64,000 nt of DNA from positions 159,429,523-159,493,522 of the forward strand of contig CM066730.1 in the NCBI GenBank assembly GCA_033961575.1, written 5' to 3'. The position numbers and the translations under genes were made by a program. Below are positions 1 to 10,290 of this stretch, in pieces (position 1 is the first letter of the stretch; every line of letters begins with the position of its first letter). This DNA is from Aselliscus stoliczkanus (Eukaryota; Chordata; Mammalia; Chiroptera; Hipposideridae). The notes under the pieces were generated by a model. That model searched no databases. It was not told where the DNA came from and worked only from the letters and a program-made list of their open reading frames with translations.

Positions 1-59
1 GAGAGCTGCAGTGCCTCTGGGGGCAGGGTAAGAAACACCTCACTGCCCCCACAGTGTCA

Positions 60-340
60 GCCTAGGTCATTGTTTTCCTTTGGCCAATGGAATGTAAATG
101 GAAGTGACATATACCATAGCCCAGGGAAAGCTTTCAGAGTCATTGCAACGTTCAACCACAGCATTTTTCCTTCCAACTCTAGACTGATACAAGGGCTGCT
201 TCTTCCATGTGAGACATAGACTGTGAAGATAGGTAGAACAGAACTTCAAATGACCTGCAGCTGTCATATAACCTTTGTTGTTGGCAGCCATCGAGATTAT
301 GGGGTTGTTTCTGCCGTATGACCCAGCCTACTCAGACTCA
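60..340. repeat. Probable old LTR-type repeat fragment
   Basis: The stretch from TTGGCCAATGGAATGT to GTTGTTTCTGCCGTATGACC resembles the body of old mammalian ERVL/MaLR-like LTRs. Both ends are eroded and no target duplication is visible. The family name is uncertain and this is recognition from memory only. No coding frame stands out. Confidence 0.35.
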
Positions 341-489
341 TAATCTTTTGCTTATAGCACAGACAGACTCATTTGGGACATCTGAAAAGGGAGAATGGGC
401 TTTGTGGCAAGGATAGCCACAACATGTATTAAACCTCAGGTCATCCAAGGGCTAAGTTAGTTAGTGGTCAGGGTAAGCTGCCATAATAA

Positions 490-698
490 AGAGCCTCCAA
501 AATAAAAGTCTTAAAGAAGATACACACTGACTTCTCTCATAAAACAGTATGGAGGTACTTGGCTGAGGCAGGGTTGTTAGGCAGTTCAGCTCCATGATGT
601 TGCCGAGATCCAGGTTCCTTCCAACTTGCTGCTCCTGCTTTCTTCTATGGTATTATCCTCATCTACACCATGCCCACATTCCAGCCTGTGGAAAGGAG

Positions 699-758
<60 letters not shown>

Positions 759-1165
759 AACCAGTGTTCCTTTTAAGGATGTAGAGAAATCGTCCACACC
801 ACTGACAGTCCACTGACCAGATCCTAGCCAGAGCTAATGTAAGAAGGCTGGAAAAGTAGTTTCTTACTAGGTGAACATGTGCCCTGATGAAATGCAAAGG
901 GGGCTTCCTATTAGTAATAGAAAGAAGGGGATAATTTGGTGATTTATTCATGAGAGCCAATTGCATGTAACTTTCCCCCAATTCCATATTCGTTGACATG
1001 ACTTGAAATTGGCCTTTGTGGGAGTATTTACACCACAGAAACTGGCAAACACTACAAATCTGAACTCCCCACGCCTCCCTCCCAACTGGGCAGAGAGCCC
1101 GCTGTTTAACGTTGGCCAGCACTGAGGGTGACGGGTACTGGGAGGCAATCAGCAGTCTCTCTCAC
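490..1165. repeat. Ancient interspersed repeat with an inserted GA microsatellite
   Basis: Segments such as CAGCTCCATGATGTTGCCGAGATCC and the stretch ending AGCAGTCTCTCTCACAC look like a common old placental repeat, but I cannot name the family. A GA array interrupts it. The reading frames here come from the GA repeat and carry no recognisable domain. Confidence 0.35.
701..756 (+). repeat. (GA)n microsatellite
   Basis: About 55 bases of nearly pure GA dinucleotides follow a short GAAAGGAGGA lead-in. It encodes an Arg-Glu dipeptide run in one frame and Leu-Ser in the antisense frame, so those frames are artefacts. Confidence 0.97.
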
Positions 1166-2397
1166 ACTCAGGCCACGTTTCCTTGGTGTCTCTGCTGCCC
1201 CCCACCCCCGCCCATCTGTTCTCGCCCTCGATTTCCTGCCCTGGGGCCAAGTGCCCACATTTGGGGCACTCAGCTATGTGCAGGGGTGGAAGAGCAAAGA
1301 GCTGGATGGGGGGGTCATGCACCAAGCTCCCTCCCCAGGGGTTATAAGCAGAACAGGCAGCAGAGGCGGACTCCACATGCAACTGAGCAGTGAAAGCTCT
1401 TTTTCCGTCCCTACCACAGAGTTTAGCTTGTAGTGGACTCTCCTTATGCAATTTTCTCTAATATTTCTGTAAAAGACTTTTTTTATTGTGGTAAAATACA
1501 CACAACATAAAATTTACCATCTTAACCAGTTTTAAGTGTGCTGTGCAGTGGTACCAGATACATTCATAATATTATGCAGAACCACTGCAAATCTAAGCAG
1601 CCTGGCTACTGGGCCTCCACACTTGACCGCTGTACCATACAGCCTCTCAAGACGTTGGCAGCCCACCCCAGACTTAGAGAATTGGAATCTTTAGGAATGG
1701 GTCCTGGGAATCTGTATTTGAACAAGTTTAACAGGTGATTCTGAGACACAGCCAGAATTAGACCTAAAACTGTGAATCTAAAAATTAGCAGTAAGCCTGG
1801 GGCCATGCGACTAGAATAAATAAGGCTGTTTATCTGATCATGTGAACGTAAGGCCTGCCAAATAATGTTGACTGATTATATCCCGTGTGAGGAGAGAACC
1901 CGTACCCAGATCAATTACAAAGAACCCTCTAGGGACCTGTGAGCAAAAGGCCAGCTCAGGGGACCTGTCTATGAGACCTTTTCCTGAGGGGCTCTAGCCC
2001 CAGGCCAAATCCTCCCCGAGAGCTGGGACTGACCATGTACCTGCCTAGTTCCTGGACTTTCATCTCCCATCTGACCTCCTTCTCACCCCTGCTCTGATCT
2101 GACAACTCCTGCTGGGTTGACCCCATCTCTGACCCCAGCCTGCCCCAGTTTTCAGCCTCACTTACTCCAGGCTGATATCTCACAGGATGACAGCTCAAGG
2201 CAGGACAATATTTGTATCGGCCAGTGATAATGGGAGCAAGACACCATCTCTTCTAATGATGCAGTGACAAATGGACATGTGAAAAGAACTGTGACTTTCA
2301 GAGTGGAATTCAGGTAATATAAACCAACGCGGCAACCATCACAGAGTGGGCGATTTAGAAATAGTAAGAAATAAACAGCCCTTGGTACTAACTAGAG
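1166..2397. other. Mostly unassigned sequence
   Basis: Apart from the short L1 piece above and a MER5-like scrap near 1690-1755 (TGGGAATCTGTATTTGAACAAG), I recognise nothing. Short open frames on both strands have no domain, no splice context and no codon pattern worth calling. Confidence 0.4.
1478..1600 (-). mobile_element. L1 3' region fragment, antisense
   Basis: TTTTTTATTGTGGTAAAATACACACAACATAAAATTTACCATCTTAACC is a standard antisense L1M 3'-UTR signature. It is a short, diverged fragment with no coding potential. Confidence 0.7.
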
Positions 2398-2530
2398 CAA
2401 CGCTCTTTCGTTCATTGAACAAATGGTTATTGAGAGCCAATTCCGCAGCTGGTTTCTGTACTAGCCCTGGGGGCAAAAAAAGATGAACAAGACATTGTCT
2501 CTGCCCCCCAAGGAGTTCCATTATGTTTGA
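2398..2530 (+). mobile_element. L2 3' fragment
   Basis: TTCATTGAACAAATGGTTATTGAGAGCC, later AAAGATGAACAAGACATTGTCTCTGCCCCCCAAGGAG, is the typical 3' portion of an ancient L2 LINE in sense orientation. It is strongly diverged and has no flanking duplication. Confidence 0.6.
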
Positions 2531-3197
2531 TTCTGCTGTGGCATCCAGAAAAGATGATGCTTCACAAATTAGCCCATCAGTTGGACCAGAGAGAAGAGAA
2601 AGGCTGCAGGGTTGCATTTTCAGAAAGGGGATAGTTCTAGCTTTGTACGAGGTTCCCAAGTTCCTCAAATACTGGACAGGCCTATGGAAGCTTAGGAGAT
2701 CTGGTAACAAGCCTCATAACACAGACGCCTTTAAAAAACCCAGATCTGTCTGTGCACTAAAGGTTCAGGCCCAGGGGTGGGTGGCCTTCCTGGTAGGCAT
2801 CAAAAGGGCTCAGGATCGGGGCTCAGGATACCCCATTCTGTTCCTGGCTATACTCTAATTTGACGTGTCATCTTAGACCATTTGCATTCCCTCCCTGGGC
2901 CTCAGTTTCCTCAGACCATTTCTTTTCTCTCAGAATGCCCAGCTCCTCAAAGAGTGTTTGATAAATGTTCGTTGAATGAAATGAATGCGTAACCTCTAAA
3001 GTCCCTTCCAGCTCTGATATTGTGAATCTATGAGTTGGAGACATCTTTGGGGAAGGATGGGATTGGCTAAGAAGAAAAAGTTTAGTCCCATTCCTGAGGG
3101 TCCCTGAATCTCACTGCATTATGCAAGTATGATCTGCCCCTTATGGACCACCTTCCTTCATTTCCAATCTCCTCTGCACTCCTTTTACCCCAAACAT
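2531..3197. other. Unassigned; MIR-like scrap at 2880-3030
   Basis: CTGGGCCTCAGTTTCCTCAGACC and TTCGTTGAATGAAATGAATG look like a heavily eroded MIR in sense orientation. The remainder shows no repeat, exon or motif that I can support. Confidence 0.4.
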
Positions 3198-3667
3198 ATT
3201 ATTATGGGTTGAATTGTGTCCCTCAGAAAAGATGTTCAAGTCCTAACCCTCAGTGCTTGTGAATGTGATCTGACTCGGAAATAGGATCTTTGGAGATGTA
3301 ATCAAGTTAAGATGAGGTCACACTGAATTAGAGTGGGCCCAACTCCAATAGGACTGAAGAAGAAGTGTTTTTATAAGAAGAGGGAAATTTGGACACAGAC
3401 ACACAGGAAGAATGCCATGTGATGATGGAAACAGAGATTGGAGTGATGCTGCCACAAGCCAAGAAATGCCAAGGATTTCTGGCAACCACCAGAAGCTAGG
3501 AGAGAGGCACTGAATAGATTTTCTCTCTAAGCCCCCATGAAGGAACCAACCCTGCTGACACCTTGATTTTGGACTTCTGGCCTCCTGAATCGTGAGAGAA
3601 TAAATTTGTGTTATTTTAAGCTGCCCAGTTTGTGGCATTTTGTTACAGCAGCCCTAGGAAACTAATA
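3198..3667 (+). mobile_element. Solo LTR of the MaLR (MLT1-like) class
   Basis: It begins near TATTATGGGTTGAATTGTGTCCC and runs through GGACACAGACACACAGGAAGAATGCCATG and GAGAGAATAAATTTGTG to GCAGCCCTAGGAAACTAATACA. This is the full order of an MLT1-type ERVL-MaLR LTR. The AATAAA near the 3' end is the old LTR polyadenylation signal. There is no internal retroviral sequence, so it is a solo LTR. It is old judging by many substitutions. Confidence 0.8.
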
Positions 3668-3668
3668 C

Positions 3669-3863
3669 AGTTGACCCTTGAACAATGCAGGGGTTAGGGG
3701 CACTGACCACCCTCACAGTTGAAAATCCACGTATAATTTAAGTCTACCCTCCACATACTTGGATTCCCAACGAAGGATCGAAAATACAACTGACCCTAGA
3801 ACTTATACATGGAAATAAGTGGGCCTGCACAGTTCAAATATGATTTGTTCAAGGGTCAACTGT
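3669..3863 (+). mobile_element. MER2/Tigger-like DNA transposon remnant
   Basis: Ends are near-perfect terminal inverted repeats, CAGTTGACCCTTGAAC at the left and GTTCAAGGGTCAACTG at the right, flanked on both sides by TA as expected of pogo/Tigger insertions. At ~195 bases it is a non-autonomous MITE. Internal text (GGGGTTAGGGGCACTGACCACC) matches my memory of MER2. Confidence 0.8.
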
Positions 3864-4319
3864 ATACATATGCAAGGCCATTATTTGGAAATCACCCCAC
3901 TGATGCATGTTAACAGAGCCCTAAAAAGCACCAGTGGTCAAAAATCTCTCCAAATGTTTGTTGAAGATGAGTCATCACTGTGCCTATTGTGGGTCTCTGA
4001 AACCAAGAAGCCTGACTTACCCATGGGGGAAGGAGGAAAGCCTCCCATGTGATAATTTAGCAGGAAGAGAATGCTAGGGGCTGGGGAGGAGGGTGGCCAG
4101 CGCTTTTATTCTCTACTGGGGCCAGCCCAAGAAAAAAGGGGCTTTCGTTATTATAAGAGGATGTCATAATCATTTACTTTCATGCATTCAGTAAATATAT
4201 GTGGAGCATTTATTATACTGGGCACTAGTGGAGAGCATGTGTGTGTGGATGGAGAGGAATGCTAAAGAAATAGAACACACATTCCCTGAGTTCTATGAGC
4301 CAAGCTGGAGTCAGAGGAC

Positions 4320-4515
4320 AGTAGCATGTTGCGTTATTAGCATGGACTTGGGAATCAGACAGTCCTGGCTTGAATCCTGGCTCCTCCACTGACTCCCATT
4401 GTGATCTTAGACAAGCGAGTTAATCCTTCTGGGCCTTTGTCTTATTGTAAGTGTTAAATAAGATGAAGCATATAGCACAGGGCCAGAGGAAATGCTCAAT
4501 AAATGTTAGTTATTT
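4320..4515 (+). mobile_element. MIR SINE
   Basis: TTGGGAATCAGACAGTCCTGGCTTGAATCCTGGCTCC to ATGCTCAATAAATGTTAGTTATT follows the tRNA-like head and 3' core of MIR in sense orientation. It is ancient and diverged. Confidence 0.8.
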
Positions 4516-4634
4516 TCATTATTGGAGAGCAAAGATGTTCACCAGAAGGAGCTCAGTAGAAATTTTGCAAGGTGATTATGATCAAACAGGACCCCCCTCC
4601 AGTTCAGGCCCTTATCATCTCTTGCCAGACACTG

Positions 4635-4830
4635 ATTGAATGCTTAGAACAACTCCAGGAGGAAGTTAGTCTCATTTTACATAATATAACTGTATTACAT
4701 GATATAACTATTATGTTTTACATAATATAAAATAACATAACTGTGGTTCGGGGATATAAAAGACCTTGGCCAAGCTCACAGAACAAGGAATATGGCAGAG
4801 TCAGAGTTCAAACTAGAGCTCCCAAACATG
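4635..4830 (-). mobile_element. MIR SINE, antisense
   Basis: The order CTGATTGAATGC, CATTTTACATAAT, CCAAGCTCACAGAACAAG and GCAGAGTCAGAGTTCAAACTAGA is an antisense MIR. An AT-rich tandem-like insertion (repeats of ACATAATATAAC, about 4677-4745) splits it. Confidence 0.65.
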
Positions 4831-4955
4831 TATCCTTCCTATTTCTGGGCAATGTTTATTTGTATGTCAGAGAGGAAGGGGGCCAGCATAGGGTTGGGAG
4901 AGGCCTAAAGCACTTCTATTAAGGCTGCGGTTATCTCTATAGAAAGTACATTGTA

Positions 4956-5386
4956 GGGCCAGCCGAATGGCGCAATGGTTAAGAGCTGGTTTTGGGATGC
5001 CAGCGGCCCCGGTTCAGATCCCACATATGAGGGCCAGTGACACTGCCCTCTACAGCTAACAGCTCCACCTGGAGCTGGGCTGTGCGAGCCCCGGCGACTG
5101 TGTAGGCTGCAGCCCTTGCTGCAGTGGGATGCCATAGGCTACAGTGAGTGGCCGGCAGCCAGCATGAGTGGCTGGCAGCCAGTGTGAGCTGCCAATAGCC
5201 ATGGTGAGCGACATCCAGAGGCCGGTGACTGATCTGCCTCATCCGGGAAGAGCACAATGACGATACCAACATGGGCCAGTGAAGCAACGTCCTCCGCAAC
5301 TAGACTTAAGAACAGAAAAAAAAAAAGACAGCAACTTGTCTGTTCCCCTACCCCAATTCCCCAATAAAATCTTTTTTAAAAAAAGG
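4956..5386 (+). mobile_element. Type C long SINE
   Basis: A tRNA-like head (GGGCCAGCCGAATGGCGCAATGG, then GGTTCAGATCC) leads through CACTGCCCTCTACAGC into a ~330-base body of repeated GTGAGTGGC/GGCAGCCAG units. The tail is CCCCAATTCCCCAATAAAATC plus poly(A). Target duplication AAGTACATTGTA occurs at 4944-4955 and 5387-5398. Reading frames on its minus strand are SINE shadows. Confidence 0.95.
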
Positions 5387-5439
5387 AAGTACATTGTATG
5401 AGAATTACATGTTGATTTTGTTTAATTAGCAAATACACA

Positions 5440-5665
5440 CCTAGTGCTTGCTATAGGGTGTTCTAAGCATTTTAGATTAATAACTCATCTTCACAAGAGC
5501 CCATAAGTGGGCACTGTATTATTCCCATTTTGCAGATGTGGAAATTGAGACATGGAGATGTTAAGCAACGTTCCCAAGGTCACACAGAGAGTGAGTAATG
5601 GAAGCAGGATTTCCACTGCTTCTTCAGCTCCAGGTAGAGTGCTTCGTAACCACTCTTCCAGACTG
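5440..5665 (-). mobile_element. MIR SINE, antisense
   Basis: Contains CATTTTGCAGATGTGGAAATTGAGACATGG and CCCAAGGTCACACAGAGAGTGAGTAATGG, the diagnostic antisense MIR core. Confidence 0.85.
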
Positions 5666-5723
5666 CACTATCTTTTGAGGTGGTGGTGGATTGACTGTTG
5701 AAATGTGTACCACGGGGGAAGGG

Positions 5724-5790
5724 GGAAGGAGTAACACCCCCCAACCCACCCCTCTTCCTCCCCCCTCCCCACCCTCACCACCCGCACAAG
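5724..5790. repeat. C-rich low-complexity tract
   Basis: Several runs of four to six C (CCCCCC, CCCCCCTCCCC) follow GGGGGAAGGGGGAAGG. The minus strand is G-run rich and the plus strand could form an i-motif, but no gene feature is linked to it. Confidence 0.7.
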
Positions 5791-5899
5791 CCACCCTTTG
5801 GGGCTATTGCTGCAATAAGACCATGAGTAATTTGACCCTATAAGGAGAATGGCAGAATGGGGGCTGTTTAGCCCTGGGATCCTCTGAGTCAACAGTTTC

Positions 5900-6290
5900 T
5901 CATCCCGTGCCCACTTCCTGAAAATGCTTTACGCCTCAACTCTGGAAACTCTTTGAGCACAAAGAGCTCATTTCCTGTGGCCAGGAAGGACAGGACGAGT
6001 TCCTGATGACAGCTCATCTGCCTCATTAAGACGCTCATAAAAGTGTTTCAAGGAGCCTGACTTATGGTTCCGCTGTTTGTCAAGATCCCCTTATGCAAGG
6101 AGCCAGTCTGGTAATTTGGTGTGAGGAGATGTGCAGGGGAAACCAGCTCCTTTGAGTCCAGGAATTATTTATGATCCTAAGAAGAGAGAATGTCATTTGG
6201 AAAGATAACAAGCCTTCACCAGCACAACAGGCTGTTTAATACGCCACGAGGGATGGGAGACAGCTTCAGAATTCCAATGCCAGCTAGAAA
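5900..6290. other. Repeat-free segment, possible conserved non-coding element
   Basis: No interspersed repeat is recognisable and no ORF is convincing. It is motif dense: TGACTTATGG, GGAATTATTTATGATCC, AAAGATAACAAG and TTGTCAAGATC. Conservation is a guess from texture only and cannot be tested here. Confidence 0.3.
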
Positions 6291-6344
6291 ACCTTGAGAT
6301 GCTGTGCATGTGAGTTGTCTGTTCTTAGGAAAGCTCCCGAGTCA

Positions 6345-6560
6345 ATAACAGCTAACAATTATGGAGGTTTTACCTCTGAGCCAGGGCCTGTGCTAAATGT
6401 TTTTTATAGGTTCATTAATTTAATGGTCACACCATTCCTATCCTATTTTACAAATAAGGAAATTGAGGCACAGAGAGGTTAACTTGCCCCAGGTCATACA
6501 TCAGTGAGTAGTCAGGTCGGGATTTTGACCCAGGTAGATCTGCCTCCACATTTGTGCTCT
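6345..6560 (-). mobile_element. MIR SINE, antisense
   Basis: TTACAAATAAGGAAATTGAGGCACAGAGAGGTTAAC is nearly the MIR antisense consensus. It is preceded by GGCCTGTGCTAAATG and followed by TTTTGACCCAGG. Confidence 0.88.
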
Positions 6561-6955
6561 TGTGCCCCAGTCAGAGCTTAGGAGAAAACCTGGTTTTAAG
6601 TCGGCCCGGTAAGATGAAATGTACATCTATTCCAAATTACTGTTGAAAATCTCTTAAAATGCCTATGAATTTAGTATATTTGGTTTGAGGTATATGGTCT
6701 TGTCCAATAATTAGAGAACCACTGAGCTAAACTAAAGGAAGAAGCAGAAGGAGTCTATATGCAGATGTTTATGCTTTTACTCTCCTCTGCCTTTAGGTGA
6801 ACTATTAAATCCCTGGAAGTGGAATCAAGAGGCAGAGAATGATAGAATGTCCTTACCTACCTACAGGGGTGATTCTATTCTCTTTTTAATAGTCTCTGTG
6901 ACCTTAACATATATCACTTCACGTGTGATATTTTGCTAGATTAAGAGAGAACATA

Positions 6956-7390
6956 GGACCAGCCGAATGGCGCGTTGGTTATTTGCTTGGGACGCCAGCT
7001 CTGAGCAGGGTTCGGATCCCACATAAGGGCCAGTGATGCTGCGCCCTCTACAGCTAAGCTGGGCTCCCGTGAGTCACCAGCAATGACGTAGGCTGCAGCC
7101 CCTGCTGCAGTGGGCTGCCACGAGCTACCATGAGTGGCTGGCGGCCAGTGTGAGCAGCAGGCAGCCTGCGTGAGCTGCCGTGAGCCACCGTGAGTGGCTG
7201 TCCAATGACCGGTGACCAACTGCCTCAGCCGGGAAAAGCACAATAATCACAATACCAACATGGGCCAGTGAAGCGACGTCCTCCACAACTAGACTGAAGA
7301 ACAGAAAGGACAGCAACTTGTCCGTTCCCCTTCCCCGATTCCCCAACGCTGTTCCCACCCCCAATTCCCAATAAAATCTTTTTAAAAAAA
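6956..7390 (+). mobile_element. Type C long SINE, altered head
   Basis: It starts GGACCAGCCGAATGGCGCG and ends CCCAATAAAATCTTTTTAAAAAAA. The head has lost part of the anticodon-arm region, with CTCTGAGCAGGG in place of the usual GGGAAGCCAGCGGCC. GTGATGCTGCGCCCTC replaces the common junction. Flanks AAGAGAGAACATA and AAGAGAGCAAGAACACA suggest an imperfect duplication. Confidence 0.9.
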
Positions 7391-7489
7391 GAGAGCAAGA
7401 ACACAGATCCACCTTAAGAGGAGAGGAGAGAAACTTCTGTTAGAAAAGTGGTTCTAAATTCCAAGCCTAAGTTAAATGAACGTGGTACA

Positions 7490-7690
7490 ATAAGATGTCA
7501 TGAGACTAGCTTTGGAGCCAGATAAACCTGAATTTGTACCCTAAATCTGCAACTTAGTAGCTGTGTAGCCTTGGGCAACTTACTTAAGTTCCTAAAGCCT
7601 TGGTTTCTTAATCTGTAAAATGGTCATAGCAATACCTGTGTGTTGAGAAGATTGATTTTAAAAGTTTATCAAGTAGTGAGCTTGAGTATG
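7490..7690 (+). mobile_element. MIR SINE
   Basis: TTTGGAGCCAGATAAACCTGAATTTG, GCTGTGTAGCCTTGGGCAACTTACTTAAG and AATCTGTAAAATGGTCATAGC follow MIR order in sense orientation. Confidence 0.88.
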
Positions 7691-7699
7691 AATCATAGT

Positions 7700-7870
7700 T
7701 ATTAAGCACTAGCTCTTAGTAGCTGTTTAACCTAAGGCAGGTCACGTTATTTTCTCTGAGCCTCATTTCTCCTCATCTGCAATATGGGCATACCTATTCT
7801 GCCGACTAACCTCAAAGGTCATTGTAAAGAAACATTAAAGCACTGTACAAGGTTTGTATGAGGATTTTCT
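7700..7870 (+). mobile_element. Second MIR SINE fragment
   Basis: TAGCTGTTTAACCTAAGGCAGGTCACG, CTGAGCCTCATTTCTCCTCATCTGC and AAAGCACTGTACAAG give a second, adjacent MIR in sense orientation. Confidence 0.75.
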
Positions 7871-7969
7871 CAGCTGCTTGGTACACCTGGGATTGTGAGG
7901 AGGTGCTGGGTGACCCCTGCTGGAGAAAATAACTCGGGAGAATCCTGGGCCTGAAGTCAGAAATGGGCT

Positions 7970-8280
7970 CAGACTTCCACTTTTGCCATTTAGTGTGGCT
8001 GTGTGACTTTGGGTGAGTGACCTAATCTCTCTGAACCTCTTTTTTTTTTTTTTTTGAGGGCAGTGTCACTGGCCCTCCTAAGTGGGACACGAACCGGGGC
8101 CGCTGGCTTCCCAAGCCAGCGCTTAACCGCCGCGCCACTCGGCCGGCCCTCTGAACCTCTTCTTTCCCTTCCATGAAATGGGGTTAACAATACTGACATC
8201 ACAGGGTTACCCGGAGAATCACATAATGCAGAAAAGTGTTAAGCACGTGGTAAGCGCCCAATAAATGTTTGCTGAATCTG
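7970..8280 (+). mobile_element. MIR SINE split by a type A SINE
   Basis: MIR sequence TGGCTGTGTGACTTTGGGTGAGTGACC continues after the inserted SINE as CCATGAAATGGGGTTAAC and AAGCGCCCAATAAATGTTTGCTG. The interruption lies at the copied CTCTGAACCTCTT. Confidence 0.85.
8042..8148 (-). mobile_element. Type A SINE, antisense
   Basis: Poly(T) is followed by GAGGGCAGTGTCACTGGCCC and ends GCCACTCGGCCGGCC. It is flanked by CTCTGAACCTCTT (8029-8041 and 8149-8161). Inserted into an older MIR. Confidence 0.95.
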
Positions 8281-8329
8281 AATCTTTGGGAGCTGAGCCA
8301 AATTTAGTCCCTCTCCTCCTACTAGACAG

Positions 8330-9240
8330 ACAAAGCGCGGAGCGTGTCCGCGCAGAGCTCAGGTAGGGAGATGCTCTCGGGTCCACTGGGCTCCAAAGCC
8401 TCCCCACACCCTCCGCGCTCCCAGACGTTGCCATGGCCACCAGTTCAGGTCCGGAGCAGCACCTAGGCGTGTTCAGCCCAATCCCCGCCTTTCCAAAGTG
8501 ACCATTGGCTGGGAGGCCCACGTGACGCGCCTCGGTATGCTAATATATGGTAATCACGCCGACGCCCCTCCTCCCCGAGCGGTGTCCGAGTAGCCAGCGG
8601 AGTGCGCGGCGCCGAGCCGAGGGGGCGGGCTGAGGGGCGGCCCCCGGGAGAGAGCGGCCAGGTGGAGGAGGAGCGCGAACACGACCGCAGGTAACGGGCG
8701 GGCGCGCGCGCGCTGGGGCGGGCTCGCGGCGGACGGGCTGCGCGCTGGGGACTCGGGCCGCGGCGCTGCCGGCTTAACCCTTTGGGCACCCAGCTGTCAC
8801 GGCCGGGTCGGGGCGCGGCGGCCGGGCAGGGCCCGCGGGGCGGGGCATTGCCGTGGGCAGCGGCGGGCAGGCGGCGTGGGGCCCGCGCAAGGACCGAACA
8901 GTCCGGGCGGCTGACCAGCTGGCCGCGCTCCGCCCGGGGCTGGGACCCAGCTGCAGCGGGGGCTGCGCAGCAGCTCCGGGGCTTGAACTTGCGGGAGGCT
9001 GCGGGGAACCGGCCGAAGTACTGGCACTCGCGCGGCTTCTCCCGGGTGACCGAACCCCTCGCGCTCAGAGGCCCGAGCCTCCGCCGCCCGTGGCCTTGCA
9101 GAGGCCTGCGCTTCCTTCCCTCGTCCCGCGGAGTGCGCGGAGACCTGGGGGTTGGGCCTGACCTCGGCACCCCCTCCGTAGCTGTGGCCTGACAGCCCAG
9201 CCGCCGGCACTTCTGACCCGGAGTCAAACTGGGGCCCCCT
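8330..9240 (+). promoter_or_regulatory. CpG-island promoter
   Basis: This is the only CpG-dense, GC-rich stretch in the window. It holds GGGGCGGGC-type GC boxes, a CACGTGAC E-box/CRE-like site at 8519-8526 and GCTAATATATGGTAAT just upstream of the GC-rich core. Such islands mark mammalian housekeeping or developmental promoters. There is no convincing TATA box. A donor-like CAG/GTAACG at 8690/8691 suggests + strand transcription. The gene is not identifiable because the exon appears non-coding; bidirectional transcription is possible. Confidence 0.8.
8580..8690 (+). other. Candidate non-coding first exon
   Basis: The sequence between the GC-rich core and GACCGCAG/GTAACGGG has no ATG and ends at a good U2 donor followed by strongly CpG-rich intron. 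The 5' boundary is a guess. A weaker donor, GGCCAG/GTGGAG, lies at 8661. It would be a 5'-UTR exon of an unknown gene whose later exons lie downstream. Confidence 0.45.
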
Positions 9241-9990
9241 GTGGGACGAAGGCAAGATTGGTACTTAAGGGGGCACCAGCCGAGACAACAGGGGATTGCC
9301 TGGGACAAGAGGAAGCCCCTAAAGGAAAAGCAGGCCCCAAGATTTGCCAGGTTTGAAAATCTCAGGAGGGATGCCCAAGAAAGGCACTGGCCCCTTGTTT
9401 TCTGTGCGGGGTGATGACCTGACATTCATGGGAAAAGGTCACTGCTGGACACCTGGATCGGTCTGTCATGTCCAGAGGAAGCAGCTGTTTTGCGTGAGTT
9501 TCTAACCAAATTTGTATAAGGCGAGGTTTAAATTCATCTTCCTCCCTTACCCTCCTCCTAGGTCTGTTACAGAAGTGTGTTCTTTTAATTGCCACTCACT
9601 CCCCCCACCTCACCCCTCCCCACCCCCATCCCCCCACCCCCACCCTCCGCTGCCGCAACTATCACCACCAATTTACTGAGATTGGTGGCAGCTTTAGGCT
9701 CACAGTGTAATTTAGCTTTCACTACAATAGAAATGGTAGGATGGGCCATGTGCCACTAATGTTAAGCTTGCCCTGGGAGTTTCTTGAAAGTGGGGGTGGG
9801 GGGAATTTATCACCAGGGCCGATGAAATACTGGCTACTGTGCCAATGACATCAATAGAATTTCCTTTATGAGTCTAAAGTCGTTTTTTCTAAATCAAGGG
9901 AAAACATGGTTACACATGAAAAGTACCAGGAACCAATTTGATTTTTGCAAGTGAAATGCAAATTGCACTTTCATGTTGCTCTACATGTCC
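9241..9990. other. Intron-like sequence after the CpG island
   Basis: No repeat or exon is recognised. A pyrimidine/C-rich tract (about 9598-9652, many CCCC runs) is the only feature. The long minus-strand frame that extends from here into the island is discussed under rejected items. Confidence 0.4.
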
Positions 9991-9997
9991 ATAATTA

Positions 9998-10290
9998 TAC
10001 AACAAACACTAGGTATATGCTAGGCACTCTGTGTCTTGGGGATGCAAAGATGAATAAGATAATTAGTCCTTGTCCTCAAAAAAAAAAAAAAACAGTGAGA
10101 GAGCCAACTAAAATTGCCAGTTAAAGTAATAACAGCATAATAGATGTGTATATAAAGAGCTGTGGAAGCCCAGAGGAGGGAACAATTAAATTAGCCGTGG
10201 GAGAGTGCCCAGGAAGGCTTTCCAGAGGACATGATTAAGCAAGGTCTTGAAGGATGAATAAGAGTTTGCCTTGCAGAGGAAACAGTGAAT
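9998..10290 (+). mobile_element. L2 3' fragment
   Basis: CTAGGCACTCTGTGTCTTGGGGATGCAAAGATGAATAAG and GCCCAGGAAGGCTTTCCAGAGGACATG with GGTCTTGAAGGATGAATAAG follow L2 in sense orientation. It contains an internal poly(A) stretch. Confidence 0.8.

Noticed and set aside
4677..4745. CRISPR-like or tandem array
   Set aside because: A few imperfect ACATAATATAAC units within an MIR; no spacers and a mammalian context.
8463..9425. 320-residue minus-strand frame over the CpG island
   Set aside because: GC-rich DNA has few stop codons. The protein is Arg/Pro/Ala-rich with no domain, and other frames here are also open. No splice or start context supports it.
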